Positions 1-9,454 of a stretch of 39,899 bases of DNA are shown here, piece by piece. The position numbers and the translations under genes were made by a program. Source of the stretch: Flavobacteriaceae bacterium. GTDB lineage: Bacteria > Bacteroidota > Bacteroidia > Flavobacteriales > Flavobacteriaceae. Location of the stretch: the NCBI GenBank assembly GCA_002707745.1, contig PANU01000026.1:1-39899 (forward strand), read 5' to 3'. The notes under the pieces are model-generated. The model saw only the letters and a program-made list of their open reading frames with translations, did no database searches and was not told where the DNA came from. Position 1 is the first letter of the stretch; each line of letters begins with the position of its first letter.

Positions 1-244
1 CATTGGCTCCGTTGCTTTCTCCTTGTATTAATTGAGAACCATTTCTCAAATATATACTAGCCTGGGTAGTAGGATCTACCGTGTTTTCAACTAGTTCTAT
101 TTCATCTTCGACAAAAAGAACCTGATCATTCACGTAAATGTAAGAGTCTGACGGGGTACCACTGGTATTGGGCGCAACATATAATTGAGCCATCGACATA
201 GCCGAAACAAGCAGTGTAGCTGGGATAAGTAGTAGGTGTTTCAT
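1..244 (-). CDS. Partial CDS, N-terminus of a secreted protein (MKHLLLIPATLLVSAMSMAQLYVAPNTSGTPSDSYIYVNDQVLFVEDEIELVEN...), runs off the window
   Basis: Open reverse frame from ATG at 244 to the window edge; Sec signal peptide ending in AMSMAQ. Confidence 0.75.
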   Translation of the reverse strand, partial: MKHLLLIPATLLVSAMSMAQLYVAPNTSGTPSDSYIYVNDQVLFVEDEIELVENTVDPTTQASIYLRNGSQLIQGESNGAN

Positions 245-418
245 AAGTTGGTTTTTTATAGCAACGCTTTGGGGGAAAGCGTTACTTTTCCGCGTTAAAT
301 TTAAAAATAATTTTATTACTAACATAATATTCAGGCAAGTTTTATAAAGTTTTAAGTATAAATGTGTTAGCGTTTGTTAATGTAATTTTCAATTTATAGT
401 TTATTTTTGCTTTTTTAT

Positions 419-961
419 ATGAAAAAAGGTGATACAGTTTCTGCTATTGATGAACCCATATCCGGGGTTGTAATTTCTATTGAAGGAAATGAAGTTTTTG
501 TGGAAACAGCCGATGGTTTCCCAATGACATTTCAGAAGAATGAGTTAATTGTTGAAGGCACATTTTTAAAGAAAAATGTAGCTACAAATAACATGGCCGC
601 GCTTCTTTCAGAAAACGAAATTAAGCCTAAAAAGAAAAAGAGAACTATAAAGCCAAAAGAGCGGAACATTCCTCCAATGGAGGTAGATCTGCACATTCAT
701 AAATTAACCGGGGCAAGACATCTTTCTAATTACGATATGTTAACCATACAATTAGATACGGCAAAACGGCAATTGGATTTTGCTATTAAAAAACGCATTC
801 CGAAAGTTATTTTTATCCACGGGGTCGGGGAAGGGGTTCTAAAAACGGAGCTGGAATACCTTTTTAGACGTTACGATGCTGTAAAATTTTATGAAGCAGA
901 TCCCAGAAAATATGGCTCCGGTGCTACCGAGGTGTATATTGTGCAAAATACTACATCGTAG
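419..961 (+). CDS. Smr/MutS2 C-terminal domain-containing protein (DUF2027-like)
   Basis: C-terminal EVDLHIHKLTG...FIHGVGEGVLKTELEYLFRRY...YGSGATEVYI is a typical Smr domain; ATG at 419 preferred over the TTG at 407; TATTTTTG box at 402-409. Confidence 0.85.
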   Translation: MKKGDTVSAIDEPISGVVISIEGNEVFVETADGFPMTFQKNELIVEGTFLKKNVATNNMAALLSENEIKPKKKKRTIKPKERNIPPMEVDLHIHKLTGARHLSNYDMLTIQLDTAKRQLDFAIKKRIPKVIFIHGVGEGVLKTELEYLFRRYDAVKFYEADPRKYGSGATEVYIVQNTTS

Positions 962-1829
962 GGAAAGCTGGTGTAATTAAGGTGGTTCCTGTTGCGAAAT
1001 TAGTAATGTTTCCAAAGTCCAGACTTTCTTGTGTTATTTCTTCTTCTCCATTAGAAAACACAGCATTGTTAACAAACAGCACTACGCTACTAACAAAATC
1101 ATAGGAGTGTTCAATATAAAATTCAATAGGAGTTTCTACTTCAATTTCAGGGTTTAGGTAATCGGCACCAACAGCAGGATCTGTAATATTATTCTGTGGA
1201 TTTGGATCATCTTTGGTAGCTTCGTTTCTTGTTGGTACGCCATCACCATCGTCATCTTTGTCCAGGTAATTTGGTGTACCATCTCCATCTGTGTCTATCG
1301 GGTTATTGGGATCGCCTCCAATTTCTTGGGCAGTAGGTACGTTGTCTCCATCATCATCAAAATCGTAGTAGTCTAATAACCCGTCCATATCTGTGTCCAG
1401 GGTACTTTCTATATCTTCCTCTATATTATCGTTGTCGTTAAATACAGCAGTTACCAGTAAGGTGGCAGTGCCATCTGGTGCAAAATAATCCTGTAGCACG
1501 GTAGGAGAGGTTGGTGGAATGCTGTTGCAAAAATATCCAGCATCGGGAGCTGTGTTATAGGTTCTGTAGTTTAAAAAGGTAGTAGTTCCATCCAATGCAA
1601 ATTGTAACGAATCAGTTTCAGCAAAAACAGCATCTTCTGCATTTATTTGAAGGGAAAGGCTTTCATTGCTTTCAGTATTAATTTTAAAAAACACCAAACT
1701 ACTGGCACCTTCACAAAATTGTAGGCTGGCATCCTCAAAGTTAAAACTGGTTACCAGCACATCTCCATCGTCACATGAACTAACCAGAATTGCCAGTAGT
1801 ACAAAAGCACGTAAATTCTTCATAAGCAT
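951..1829 (-). CDS. Lipoprotein with thrombospondin type-3-like calcium-binding repeats
   Basis: Signal peptide with lipobox LVSSC followed by acidic DDGD; repeats DTDMDGLLDYYDFDDDGDNVP / DTDGDGTPNYLDKDDDGDGVP. Confidence 0.8.
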   Translation of the reverse strand: MLMKNLRAFVLLAILVSSCDDGDVLVTSFNFEDASLQFCEGASSLVFFKINTESNESLSLQINAEDAVFAETDSLQFALDGTTTFLNYRTYNTAPDAGYFCNSIPPTSPTVLQDYFAPDGTATLLVTAVFNDNDNIEEDIESTLDTDMDGLLDYYDFDDDGDNVPTAQEIGGDPNNPIDTDGDGTPNYLDKDDDGDGVPTRNEATKDDPNPQNNITDPAVGADYLNPEIEVETPIEFYIEHSYDFVSSVVLFVNNAVFSNGEEEITQESLDFGNITNFATGTTLITPAFPTM

Positions 1830-1996
1830 AGTAGTTTACTAGGGTAAAGTAACATAATTCTTTGCAATTTAGCATTACTTAATTTTATATAAAAATGTAT
1901 TTTTGCTCGTGTTATAATTCCTATACACAAATTTAATACAATCAGGGTACATTAATTAGGGGTTATACGTTTCTATATAAAGATTATTAAATCCAT

Positions 1997-3145
1997 ATGA
2001 AAAAAGTATATTTCGACAGCGCTGCTACAACCCAATTACGAAGTGAGGTAATTCGTTGTATTTCTGAAGTATTAAAAACAGAATACGGCAACCCCTCATC
2101 TACCCATGCTTATGGGAGATCGGCAAAGTCCTTACTGGAAAATGCCCGTAAAGAAATTGCCAAACACTTAAATGTTACAGCAGCCGAAATTATTTTTACA
2201 TCTGGTGGTACCGAAGCCGATAACCTTATTATAAATAGCTGTGTGCGTGATTGTGGCGTGACCCGAATTATTTCAAGCAAAATTGAACACCACGCTGTAC
2301 TTTATGCTATTAATGAGATGAAGGAAAAGCACAATATTACAGTAGATTATGTGCAACTGGACGAATGTGGACAGGTAGATTATGAACATCTAGCACAATT
2401 GCTTAGCAACACTACACATAAAACCCTGGTAAGTTTAATGCACGTTAACAATGAGGTTGGTAATGTTCTGGATATAAAAAAAACAGCCCAGCTTTGTGAA
2501 AAATACGGAGCGCTTTTTCATAGCGATACTGTACAATCTGTGGGGCATTATGAAGTAGATTTTGCTGAAGTCCCGGTACATTTTGCAGCCGTTGCAGCAC
2601 ATAAATTTCACGGTCCTAAAGGTGCTGGTTTTGCTTTTGTGCGTAAAAACACAGGCTTAAAGCCCCTTATTTTTGGCGGGGCTCAGGAAAGAGGACTCCG
2701 TGCAGGTACCGAAGCAGTATATGCCATTGCCGGTATGGCCGAAGCGTTAAAAATTTCCTATCAAAACCTTGAAAAGGAACGCGCCTATATTACCGATCTT
2801 AAAAATTATTTTAAAGAACAACTCACAACTGAAATTCCCGGAGTAAAGTTTAACGGTTCCTGCGACGATAATGATCGTAGTACCTATACCTTATTGAATG
2901 TTTGCCTACCCATCCCGTCAGAGAAAGCAATGATGTTGCTGTTTCAACTCGATTTACATGGGATTGCTTGTTCCAAAGGTAGTGCCTGTCAAAGTGGAAG
3001 CTCTAAAGGGTCGCATGTGTTAACCGAAATACTTTCCGAAGAGGATATGAAAAAACCCTCTATTCGATTTTCTTTTTCAAGTTTTAATACGAAAGAGGAG
3101 GTAGATTATGTAGTAGGCGTTTTAAAAACCTTTATTGACGGATAG
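1997..3145 (+). CDS. Cysteine desulfurase family protein (NifS/IscS-type aminotransferase class V)
   Basis: FDSAATTQLRSEV, GNPSSTHAYGR, SGGTEADN, AAHKFHGPKGAGF (PLP lysine), GSACQSGSSKGSHVL (active-site Cys region). Confidence 0.93.
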   Translation: MKKVYFDSAATTQLRSEVIRCISEVLKTEYGNPSSTHAYGRSAKSLLENARKEIAKHLNVTAAEIIFTSGGTEADNLIINSCVRDCGVTRIISSKIEHHAVLYAINEMKEKHNITVDYVQLDECGQVDYEHLAQLLSNTTHKTLVSLMHVNNEVGNVLDIKKTAQLCEKYGALFHSDTVQSVGHYEVDFAEVPVHFAAVAAHKFHGPKGAGFAFVRKNTGLKPLIFGGAQERGLRAGTEAVYAIAGMAEALKISYQNLEKERAYITDLKNYFKEQLTTEIPGVKFNGSCDDNDRSTYTLLNVCLPIPSEKAMMLLFQLDLHGIACSKGSACQSGSSKGSHVLTEILSEEDMKKPSIRFSFSSFNTKEEVDYVVGVLKTFIDG

Positions 3146-3205
3146 CACCTTCCGCGCTCAAGTACTGCTGAAATTTAGTATCTTCGGGATATTAAAATTT
3201 CAGTA

Positions 3206-3721
3206 ATGCAACCCAAACAAATTTCAGATAAAGAATTCAATAATTATTATAAGGGCTATGTAAACAAAGCCCTTGGCAAATCTTTACTGCAAGGTTTGGC
3301 TGAAGGCATGTTGGAAACTCATGCTTTTTTTGAAGCCATCCCTAAAGAAAAGGAGGAATACCAGTATGCAGAAGGCAAATGGACTCCCAAAGAAATATTA
3401 CTGCATTTAATAGATACCGAACGTGTTTTTGCGTACCGGGCGCTTTTTTTTGCCCGGGCAACCCAGGTAGAGCTAAAAGGTTTTGATCAGGATGAATTTG
3501 CCTTAAACTCCAATGCTAATAAAAGGAGCATGGAGGATTTATTGGAAGAATACATAGCTGTGCGAACTTCCAGTGTTGTATTGTTTACTTCCTTTTCTGA
3601 AGAAATGTTACAGCAAATGGGGGTTGCAAGTAATTTTCCGCTTTCTGTAAGAGCTGCGGGCTATATTATTTGTGGTCATGAAAAACATCATACGGCCATA
3701 CTACAGGAACGCTATTTATAA
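3206..3721 (+). CDS. DinB family protein
   Basis: KWTPKEILLHLIDTERVFAYRALFFAR ... GYIICGHEKHHTAILQERYL is a DinB/YfiT-like pattern with His ligands. Confidence 0.9.
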   Translation: MQPKQISDKEFNNYYKGYVNKALGKSLLQGLAEGMLETHAFFEAIPKEKEEYQYAEGKWTPKEILLHLIDTERVFAYRALFFARATQVELKGFDQDEFALNSNANKRSMEDLLEEYIAVRTSSVVLFTSFSEEMLQQMGVASNFPLSVRAAGYIICGHEKHHTAILQERYL

Positions 3722-4678
3722 ATGCAAATCTTTACACTTCTTAAAAAAACGTATCTAAGCTGGGATAAAAACGATCCCTGGGCGCAAAGTGCTATTGTAG
3801 CATATTATGCGCTATTTTCTCTTCCCTCCTTATTAATGATTACAGTATATGTGGCGGGTGTTTTTTTAGGGCCCGAGGCAGTACAAGGAAAAATTACAGC
3901 CGAAGTTGGCGGGTTAATAGGGAAGGACAGTGCTTCGGCTATTGAAGAAATGATTGCCAATGCGGCACTGGAAAACAGTTCGACCCTTACTGTCATCATT
4001 GGAGTGGGAATGTTGATTTTTGGAGCCACGGGGGTTTTTTATCAGCTTCAAAGAACATTAAATACAATTTGGAGTGTCCGTTCAAAAAAAGTAACTATTA
4101 TAAATACTTTAAAAAGACGTGCAACTTCTTTTGGGGTAATTATAGCTATTGGTTTTTTATTACTTATTTCTTTATTTCTTTCGGCTATAGTTTCACTGTT
4201 TAGTGAATTAATAGCAACCTATTATACAAAGCTTTCTTCTGTAGTTGTTGAAATACTAAATTTTATTGTAACTGAAATTTTTATACTTTCTTTATTCGCC
4301 ACGATATTTAAAGTGTTGCCAGATGTTCATATAAAATGGAAAACTACCTTACTTGGTGCCCTGGTGACTTCCTTGTTGTTTCTGGTGGGGAAATATGTAT
4401 TAGGATTCTATTTTAGTCAAGCGGACCCCGGGTCGGTGTACGGTGCGGCAGGTAGCGTTGTTTTAATCTTATTATGGGTGTATTATACCTGTCTTATTTT
4501 GTTTTTTGGTGCCGAGTTTACCGTAAACTGGGCATTGTTAAAAGGAATAAAAGTGGAGCCTACCTCCAACGCAACCTTCTCTTACCAAAAGGAACTGGTA
4601 GCACTTCGGAACTATAAAAAGAAAATTGAAGAGGAGAAAAAAAATGCAAAGGAATTAGCCAATAACTCTTCTTCGTAA
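3722..4678 (+). CDS. YihY/virulence factor BrkB family membrane protein
   Basis: AQSAIVAYYALFSLPSLLM, GATGVFYQLQRTLNTIWSV, YGAAGSVVLILLWVYYTCLILFFGAEFT; start codon directly abuts the DinB stop. Confidence 0.92.
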   Translation: MQIFTLLKKTYLSWDKNDPWAQSAIVAYYALFSLPSLLMITVYVAGVFLGPEAVQGKITAEVGGLIGKDSASAIEEMIANAALENSSTLTVIIGVGMLIFGATGVFYQLQRTLNTIWSVRSKKVTIINTLKRRATSFGVIIAIGFLLLISLFLSAIVSLFSELIATYYTKLSSVVVEILNFIVTEIFILSLFATIFKVLPDVHIKWKTTLLGALVTSLLFLVGKYVLGFYFSQADPGSVYGAAGSVVLILLWVYYTCLILFFGAEFTVNWALLKGIKVEPTSNATFSYQKELVALRNYKKKIEEEKKNAKELANNSSS

Positions 4679-4785
4679 AACATTAACAAACTTTAGTATA
4701 AGCTTAATACGCAATCCTTGGCTTTGGGTGGGTTGCGACGTATATTGTTATAAATAAATTAGTAATTAAAACAGATAGAAAGATT

Positions 4786-5334
4786 ATGGAAAAGAAAATA
4801 GCAATAGTTGCAACAAACGGATTTGAAGAAAGTGAATTAACGTCACCTAAGAAAGCTATGGAAGCAGAAGGTTTTACCGTAGAGATAGTGAGTGAAAAGT
4901 CGGGTACCATAAAATCATGGAGCGACGGAAACTGGTCTAACGATTACCTGGTAGATAAAACCTTAGATTCGGTTTCTGCAAAAGATTACAATGCTCTGGT
5001 ACTTCCGGGCGGAGTTATTAACCCAGATAAGTTAAGAAGAAACGAAGATGCCCTTTTATTTATACGCGACTTTTTTAAGCAGGAAAAGCCTGTTGCCGCA
5101 ATTTGCCACGCCCCGTGGACCTTAATTTCGGCCGATGTAGTAAAAGGTAGAAAAATGACATCTTTCGAGTCTATTAAAGACGACCTGATTAATGCAGGTG
5201 CTAATTGGGTAGATGAAGAGGTTGTAGTAGATTCAGGGTTTGTAACCAGTAGAAATCCTGACGATTTGCCCGCATTTAATTCAAAATTAATTGAAGAAAT
5301 TAAAGAAGGTAAACATAAAGAACAACACGCCTAA
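4786..5334 (+). CDS. Type 1 glutamine amidotransferase / DJ-1/PfpI family protein
   Basis: KIAIVATNGFEESEL, LVLPGGVINPDKLR, VAAICHAPWTL (nucleophile elbow). Confidence 0.92.
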   Translation: MEKKIAIVATNGFEESELTSPKKAMEAEGFTVEIVSEKSGTIKSWSDGNWSNDYLVDKTLDSVSAKDYNALVLPGGVINPDKLRRNEDALLFIRDFFKQEKPVAAICHAPWTLISADVVKGRKMTSFESIKDDLINAGANWVDEEVVVDSGFVTSRNPDDLPAFNSKLIEEIKEGKHKEQHA

Positions 5335-5350
5335 TAAAACGGTGTACTAT

Positions 5351-5384
5351 AAAAAAAGAGGCTCATTGTGGAGCCTCTTTTTTT
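5351..5384. terminator. Bidirectional Rho-independent terminator between convergent genes
   Basis: aaaaaaagaggctc-attgtg-gagcctcttttttt, 14-bp perfect stem. Confidence 0.9.
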
Positions 5385-5415
5385 ATATACAGTTGGAAGT
5401 TAAAAAATGTACAGA

Positions 5416-5709
5416 CTATTCTTCTTCGTCCAGATGCTTTTTAGCATCCAGGTCTACAATAGCTTCCTGGTAATCGTCATTGTCGTAATCGTCCTCTTCA
5501 AATGCGGCCATACTGTTTTCAAGTTTAGTACTTACCTTAACTAAATAAATAGTGTCGTCTGTACGAACTTCAACAGCTTCTACAGTTTCATTCTGGGCAT
5601 TTTTAAACTTAATGATGTGATCGTCATCATATCCATAAGGATATTTATCTACCAGCATCGAGAGTATTTCCGGGGTTAGTTTTCTAAAATCTACAATTAC
5701 GCGTTTCAT
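5416..5709 (-). CDS. Conserved hypothetical protein, acidic C-terminus
   Basis: MKRVIVDFRKLTPEILSMLVDKYPYGYDDDHIIKFKNAQNE...; ATG at 5709 preferred to the track start at 5757. Confidence 0.75.
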   Translation of the reverse strand: MKRVIVDFRKLTPEILSMLVDKYPYGYDDDHIIKFKNAQNETVEAVEVRTDDTIYLVKVSTKLENSMAAFEEDDYDNDDYQEAIVDLDAKKHLDEEE

Positions 5710-5774
5710 TATAAAAGTTTGATGATTTGTTATTTCGTTTGGGTAAATGTAAAACACTTACCAGTAACTCAAAA

Positions 5775-6851
5775 TTAATTTTTGAAATTTTTATAAAATT
5801 TAAATGCGCTACGTATCAGGTTATTATCCACTTGTTGGTCTATAGCGTAGCGATTAAAGTCTTCAAGAAGGACAAAATTTACGTTTCCATGGGTGTTTTT
5901 CTTGTCAAATTTTAAAAGCTGAATGATGGCTTCAATATCTTTTTCGGTAAAATTATATTTTTTATACAGTGTAAGTAAGGTTTGGGTAATGTTGTTTAAT
6001 TTTTCCTTTGGAAATCCTTTTAGTTCAGCCGAAAGATAGGTAGCCAAAAGCATTCCAATTGCAACAGCTTCTCCGTGTAAAAGCGGTTCTTTTTTTGGGT
6101 TTTCAAGACAATAGGATTCTATAGCATGCCCCAATGTATGTCCGTAGTTCAGTGTTTTTCGAAGGTTCTTTTCGGTGGGGTCTTTTGTAACTATACCGTT
6201 TTTAATTTCTATAGATTCCCAGATGTATTTTTCGGCTGAAGTGGTGTGTGAAACATCAAAATTCTGTAATGCATTCCAGTAGTCTTCCGAAGCAATGAGC
6301 CCGTGTTTTAGCATTTCAGCAAAACCAGACTTAACTTCGGCCTCTGGCAGGGTTTTTAAAAAATCTATAAAAACAAAAACAGCTATAGGATTTTGAATGA
6401 CACCTATCTGATTTTTTAAATGTCCCAGATCTACTCCATTTTTACCACCAACCGAGGCATCTACCATGGCCAATAGTGAGGTAGGGATGTTTATAAAATT
6501 AATTCCCCGCTTAAACGTACTGGCTACAAATCCACCCAAATCGGTTACAACGCCTCCGCCAAGATTTATGAGTAAACTATTTCTATCTGTTTCCAAATCG
6601 CTTAACTGTTGCCAAACATGAGTGCAGGTTGTAATAGTTTTGTGAGTTTCTCCTGCAGGGATGGTAATAATTTGGTATGCCAATGTAGCCGGAAACTGAC
6701 TTTTAAAATACGGCAAACAATATTTTTTGGTATTGTTATCTACTAAAAGTACAATTTTTGAAGGTTTTTTCTGTTCTAAAATTTCTCGGAAAACATCCCA
6801 GGCCTGAGTGCCACAAAAAACCGATCCGCTTTCTTTTTTTATTTTTTTCAT
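5775..6851 (-). CDS. aroB: 3-dehydroquinate synthase
   Basis: GGGVVTDLGGFVASTFKRGI, NIPTSLLAMVDASVGGKNGVDLGHLKNQIG, LNYGHTLGHAIES, LLHGEAVAIGM. Confidence 0.95.
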   Translation of the reverse strand: MKKIKKESGSVFCGTQAWDVFREILEQKKPSKIVLLVDNNTKKYCLPYFKSQFPATLAYQIITIPAGETHKTITTCTHVWQQLSDLETDRNSLLINLGGGVVTDLGGFVASTFKRGINFINIPTSLLAMVDASVGGKNGVDLGHLKNQIGVIQNPIAVFVFIDFLKTLPEAEVKSGFAEMLKHGLIASEDYWNALQNFDVSHTTSAEKYIWESIEIKNGIVTKDPTEKNLRKTLNYGHTLGHAIESYCLENPKKEPLLHGEAVAIGMLLATYLSAELKGFPKEKLNNITQTLLTLYKKYNFTEKDIEAIIQLLKFDKKNTHGNVNFVLLEDFNRYAIDQQVDNNLIRSAFKFYKNFKN

Positions 6852-6940
6852 ACGTTTTATGGGAGCCTTTATTAAGTTTGATTTGTGAATGTTCTTGCGT
6901 GGGTAAATCTACTTATATTTGCGCATATTTTTCTCCAAAT

Positions 6941-8113
6941 ATGACCAGAAATCCTATTTTCAATAATACCGAAACTGCTTTTAAGTTAAAGACAGATTCG
7001 CAATTAGAACGCGCTTATTTTCTTTTTAAAATGATTGCCAATGAGCCTTTGGTACGTATTGGTACTGCTGCAACAAAACTAGCCCTTAACTTGCATTTGC
7101 CTGTGGAAGGGTTAATTCGTTCAACGGTTTTCGATCATTTTTGCGGGGGAATAAACGAACAAGATTGTATGCCGGTGGTAGATAGCTTGCATGAAGTTGG
7201 AATGCACTCTGTATTAGATTTTTCGGTAGAAGGAAAAGAAGAAGATGCCCAGTTTGATGCTACATTAGCAAAGGTAATCGAGTTAACAAAGTTTGCGGAA
7301 CATAAAGAAGCAATGCCATTTTCAGTTTTTAAACCTACGGGCTTGGGACGCTTTAAAATCTGGGAGAAAGTTTCAGCAAAACAACCGCTTACCGAATTGG
7401 AAGAAAAACGCTGGCAGCGCATACAGGAAAGGTACGATACTGTATGCAAAATCGCACATTACTGTTCCATTTCGTTATTGATAGATGGTGAAGAATCCTG
7501 GATGCAGGATGCCGCAGACGAGCTGTGCGAAGCTATGATGCAAAAATACAATACGGAAACCCCTATTGTTTTTAACACCCTACAATGCTATCGCTGGGAT
7601 AGACTGGATTATTTAAAAAATGCTCATAAACGAGCCAAAGAAGGAGGGTATAAATTAGGCTTTAAGGTAGTGCGTGGTGCTTATATGGAGAAAGAAAACG
7701 ATCGCGCCGAAGAAAAAGGCTATCCAACACCTATATGTGCCAGCAAACTAGCAACCGACGATCATTTTAATGCGGTAATGCAATATATCCTGGACAACCT
7801 TCAGGACATTTCACTCTTTTTAGGGACGCATAATGAAAACAGCAACTATCTGGCTATGGAAATTATTGATGCAAAGGGGTTAATGAAAAACGACTCCCGT
7901 ATTTGGTTTGGCCAATTATACGGCATGAGTGATCACATAAGCTATAACCTTGCCGAAGCTGGTTTTAATGTAGCAAAATATATCCCTTTTGGTCCTGTAA
8001 AGGATGTAATGCCCTATCTAATTAGACGTGCCGAAGAAAACACCTCTGTTGCCGGACAAACCAGCCGCGAACTTACCTTGCTTAAACGTGAAAAAGAACG
8101 CAGGGGAATTTAA
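6941..8113 (+). CDS. Proline dehydrogenase family protein
   Basis: FSVFKPTGLGRF, KVVRGAYMEKENDRA, GTHNENSN, FGQLYGMSDHISYNLAEAGFNVAKYIPFGPVKDVMPYLIRRAEEN; ATG at 6941 used (track ORF is over-extended upstream). Confidence 0.93.
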   Translation: MTRNPIFNNTETAFKLKTDSQLERAYFLFKMIANEPLVRIGTAATKLALNLHLPVEGLIRSTVFDHFCGGINEQDCMPVVDSLHEVGMHSVLDFSVEGKEEDAQFDATLAKVIELTKFAEHKEAMPFSVFKPTGLGRFKIWEKVSAKQPLTELEEKRWQRIQERYDTVCKIAHYCSISLLIDGEESWMQDAADELCEAMMQKYNTETPIVFNTLQCYRWDRLDYLKNAHKRAKEGGYKLGFKVVRGAYMEKENDRAEEKGYPTPICASKLATDDHFNAVMQYILDNLQDISLFLGTHNENSNYLAMEIIDAKGLMKNDSRIWFGQLYGMSDHISYNLAEAGFNVAKYIPFGPVKDVMPYLIRRAEENTSVAGQTSRELTLLKREKERRGI

Positions 8114-8296
8114 ATGGCATGCTATACATTTGGTATTGTAAATTGACTACACTTTAATTTTTTTGTAAAGAGATGTGTTTTTTTGAAAATTTATACAGTA
8201 TTAATTTTTGGCTGCAAATTGTAACATTCCTTTAATCTCTTCAACTCATACATAGCAAAACCAAAAGCAAGCTATTAAATTCTTAAACACAAAATA

Positions 8297-9097
8297 ATGA
8301 ATGCACACGAAATAGATTACAAAATCTACGGCGAAGAAATGCAATACGTAGAAATTGAACTGGATCCTAATGAAGGCGTTATAGCCGAGGCCGGAAGCTT
8401 TATGATGATGGACGATGGCATAAAAATGGAAACCATCTTTGGAGATGGCTCTGCCAATGACAAAGGCTTTATGGGGAAAATTTTTGGTGCCGGTAAGCGT
8501 TTACTCACTGGGGAAAGCCTGTTTATGACAGCTTTCTATAATGTAGCTGTTGGAAAAAAACAGGTGAATTTTGCGTCGCCATATCCAGGAAAAATTATTC
8601 CAATAGACCTAACACGTTTTGGAAATAAGTTTATATGTCAGAAAGACGCTTTTTTATGTGCAGCTAAAGGCGTTAGTATTGGAATTGAGTTTTCAAGAAA
8701 ACTGGGACGTGGCCTTTTTGGTGGTGAAGGTTTTATCATGCAAAAACTTGAAGGGGACGGCATGGCATTTGTACACGCCGGAGGTACTACAGCTACTAAA
8801 GAATTGGCTCCTGGTGAAAAATTAAAAATAGATACAGGCTGTATTATTGGTTTTGACCACACCGTTACCTACGATATTGAGTTTGTGGGAGGTATTAAAA
8901 ACACACTTTTTGGGGGAGAAGGGCTGTTTTTTGCAACATTAACCGGTCCTGGAACTGTGTTTGTGCAATCACTTCCATTTAGCAGGCTGGCTAAAAGAGT
9001 CTGGGCATCTGCGCCTCAGGGAGGGGGCAAGGATAAAGGAGAAGGTAGTATACTAGGTGGCTTAGGTGATCTTTTGGACGGAGATAACAGGTTTTAA
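8297..9097 (+). CDS. TIGR00266/AIM24 family protein
   Basis: MQYVEIELDPNEGVIAEAGSFMMMDDGI..., glycine-rich GLFGGEGFIMQKLEGDGMAFVHAGG. Confidence 0.9.
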   Translation: MNAHEIDYKIYGEEMQYVEIELDPNEGVIAEAGSFMMMDDGIKMETIFGDGSANDKGFMGKIFGAGKRLLTGESLFMTAFYNVAVGKKQVNFASPYPGKIIPIDLTRFGNKFICQKDAFLCAAKGVSIGIEFSRKLGRGLFGGEGFIMQKLEGDGMAFVHAGGTTATKELAPGEKLKIDTGCIIGFDHTVTYDIEFVGGIKNTLFGGEGLFFATLTGPGTVFVQSLPFSRLAKRVWASAPQGGGKDKGEGSILGGLGDLLDGDNRF

Positions 9098-9223
9098 TCT
9101 ATAATAACTTATTAACAAGCTTATTTTTTTAAAAGATTTTTTATATCTTGAAGCAGTTTAAATCATAAAAATAATTTGCTTATAGAAAAATACTACCTAA
9201 CCTAATTAATACCGAATTTTACT

Positions 9224-9421
9224 ATGGCTAGAGCAATGTATGACTACACCAAAGCTGTTTTAAAAAAAGTTAGTTTTGATGTAAACTTATTCTGTAAAGA
9301 GTTGAAAAAGGCGATGGAGCGATTACTTCCTTACGAAATTGAGGAACTTAAATTATGGGTAGATGCACTTATAAAACAGAATCCTCAACTAAATCAATGT
9401 TTAATATACTTAAATCCCTAA
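9224..9421 (+). CDS. Small conserved hypothetical protein (65 aa)
   Basis: Independent ORF with its own downstream terminator; the ARAMYDYTKAVLKKVSFD start looks like a recurring flavobacterial family. Confidence 0.65.
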   Translation: MARAMYDYTKAVLKKVSFDVNLFCKELKKAMERLLPYEIEELKLWVDALIKQNPQLNQCLIYLNP

Positions 9422-9424
9422 AAG

Positions 9425-9454
9425 AAAACCCTGCTACTTTGCAGGGTTTTTTTT
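9425..9454 (+). terminator. Rho-independent terminator of the 65-aa ORF, overlapping the 3' end of the LysR gene
   Basis: aaaaccctgc-tacttt-gcagggttttttttt-type hairpin with T-tract. Confidence 0.88.

Noticed and set aside
3436-3457. GC-rich hairpin with T-run CCGGGCGCTTTTTTTTGCCCGG
   Set aside because: It lies inside the DinB coding sequence and the T-run is in the loop, not after the stem; not a terminator.
6758-6940. N-terminal 61 residues of the track ORF 6758-8113 and overlap with aroB
   Set aside because: The sequence before MTRNPIFNN is antisense to aroB and not proline dehydrogenase-like; ATG 6941 with TATATTTG upstream is the better start.
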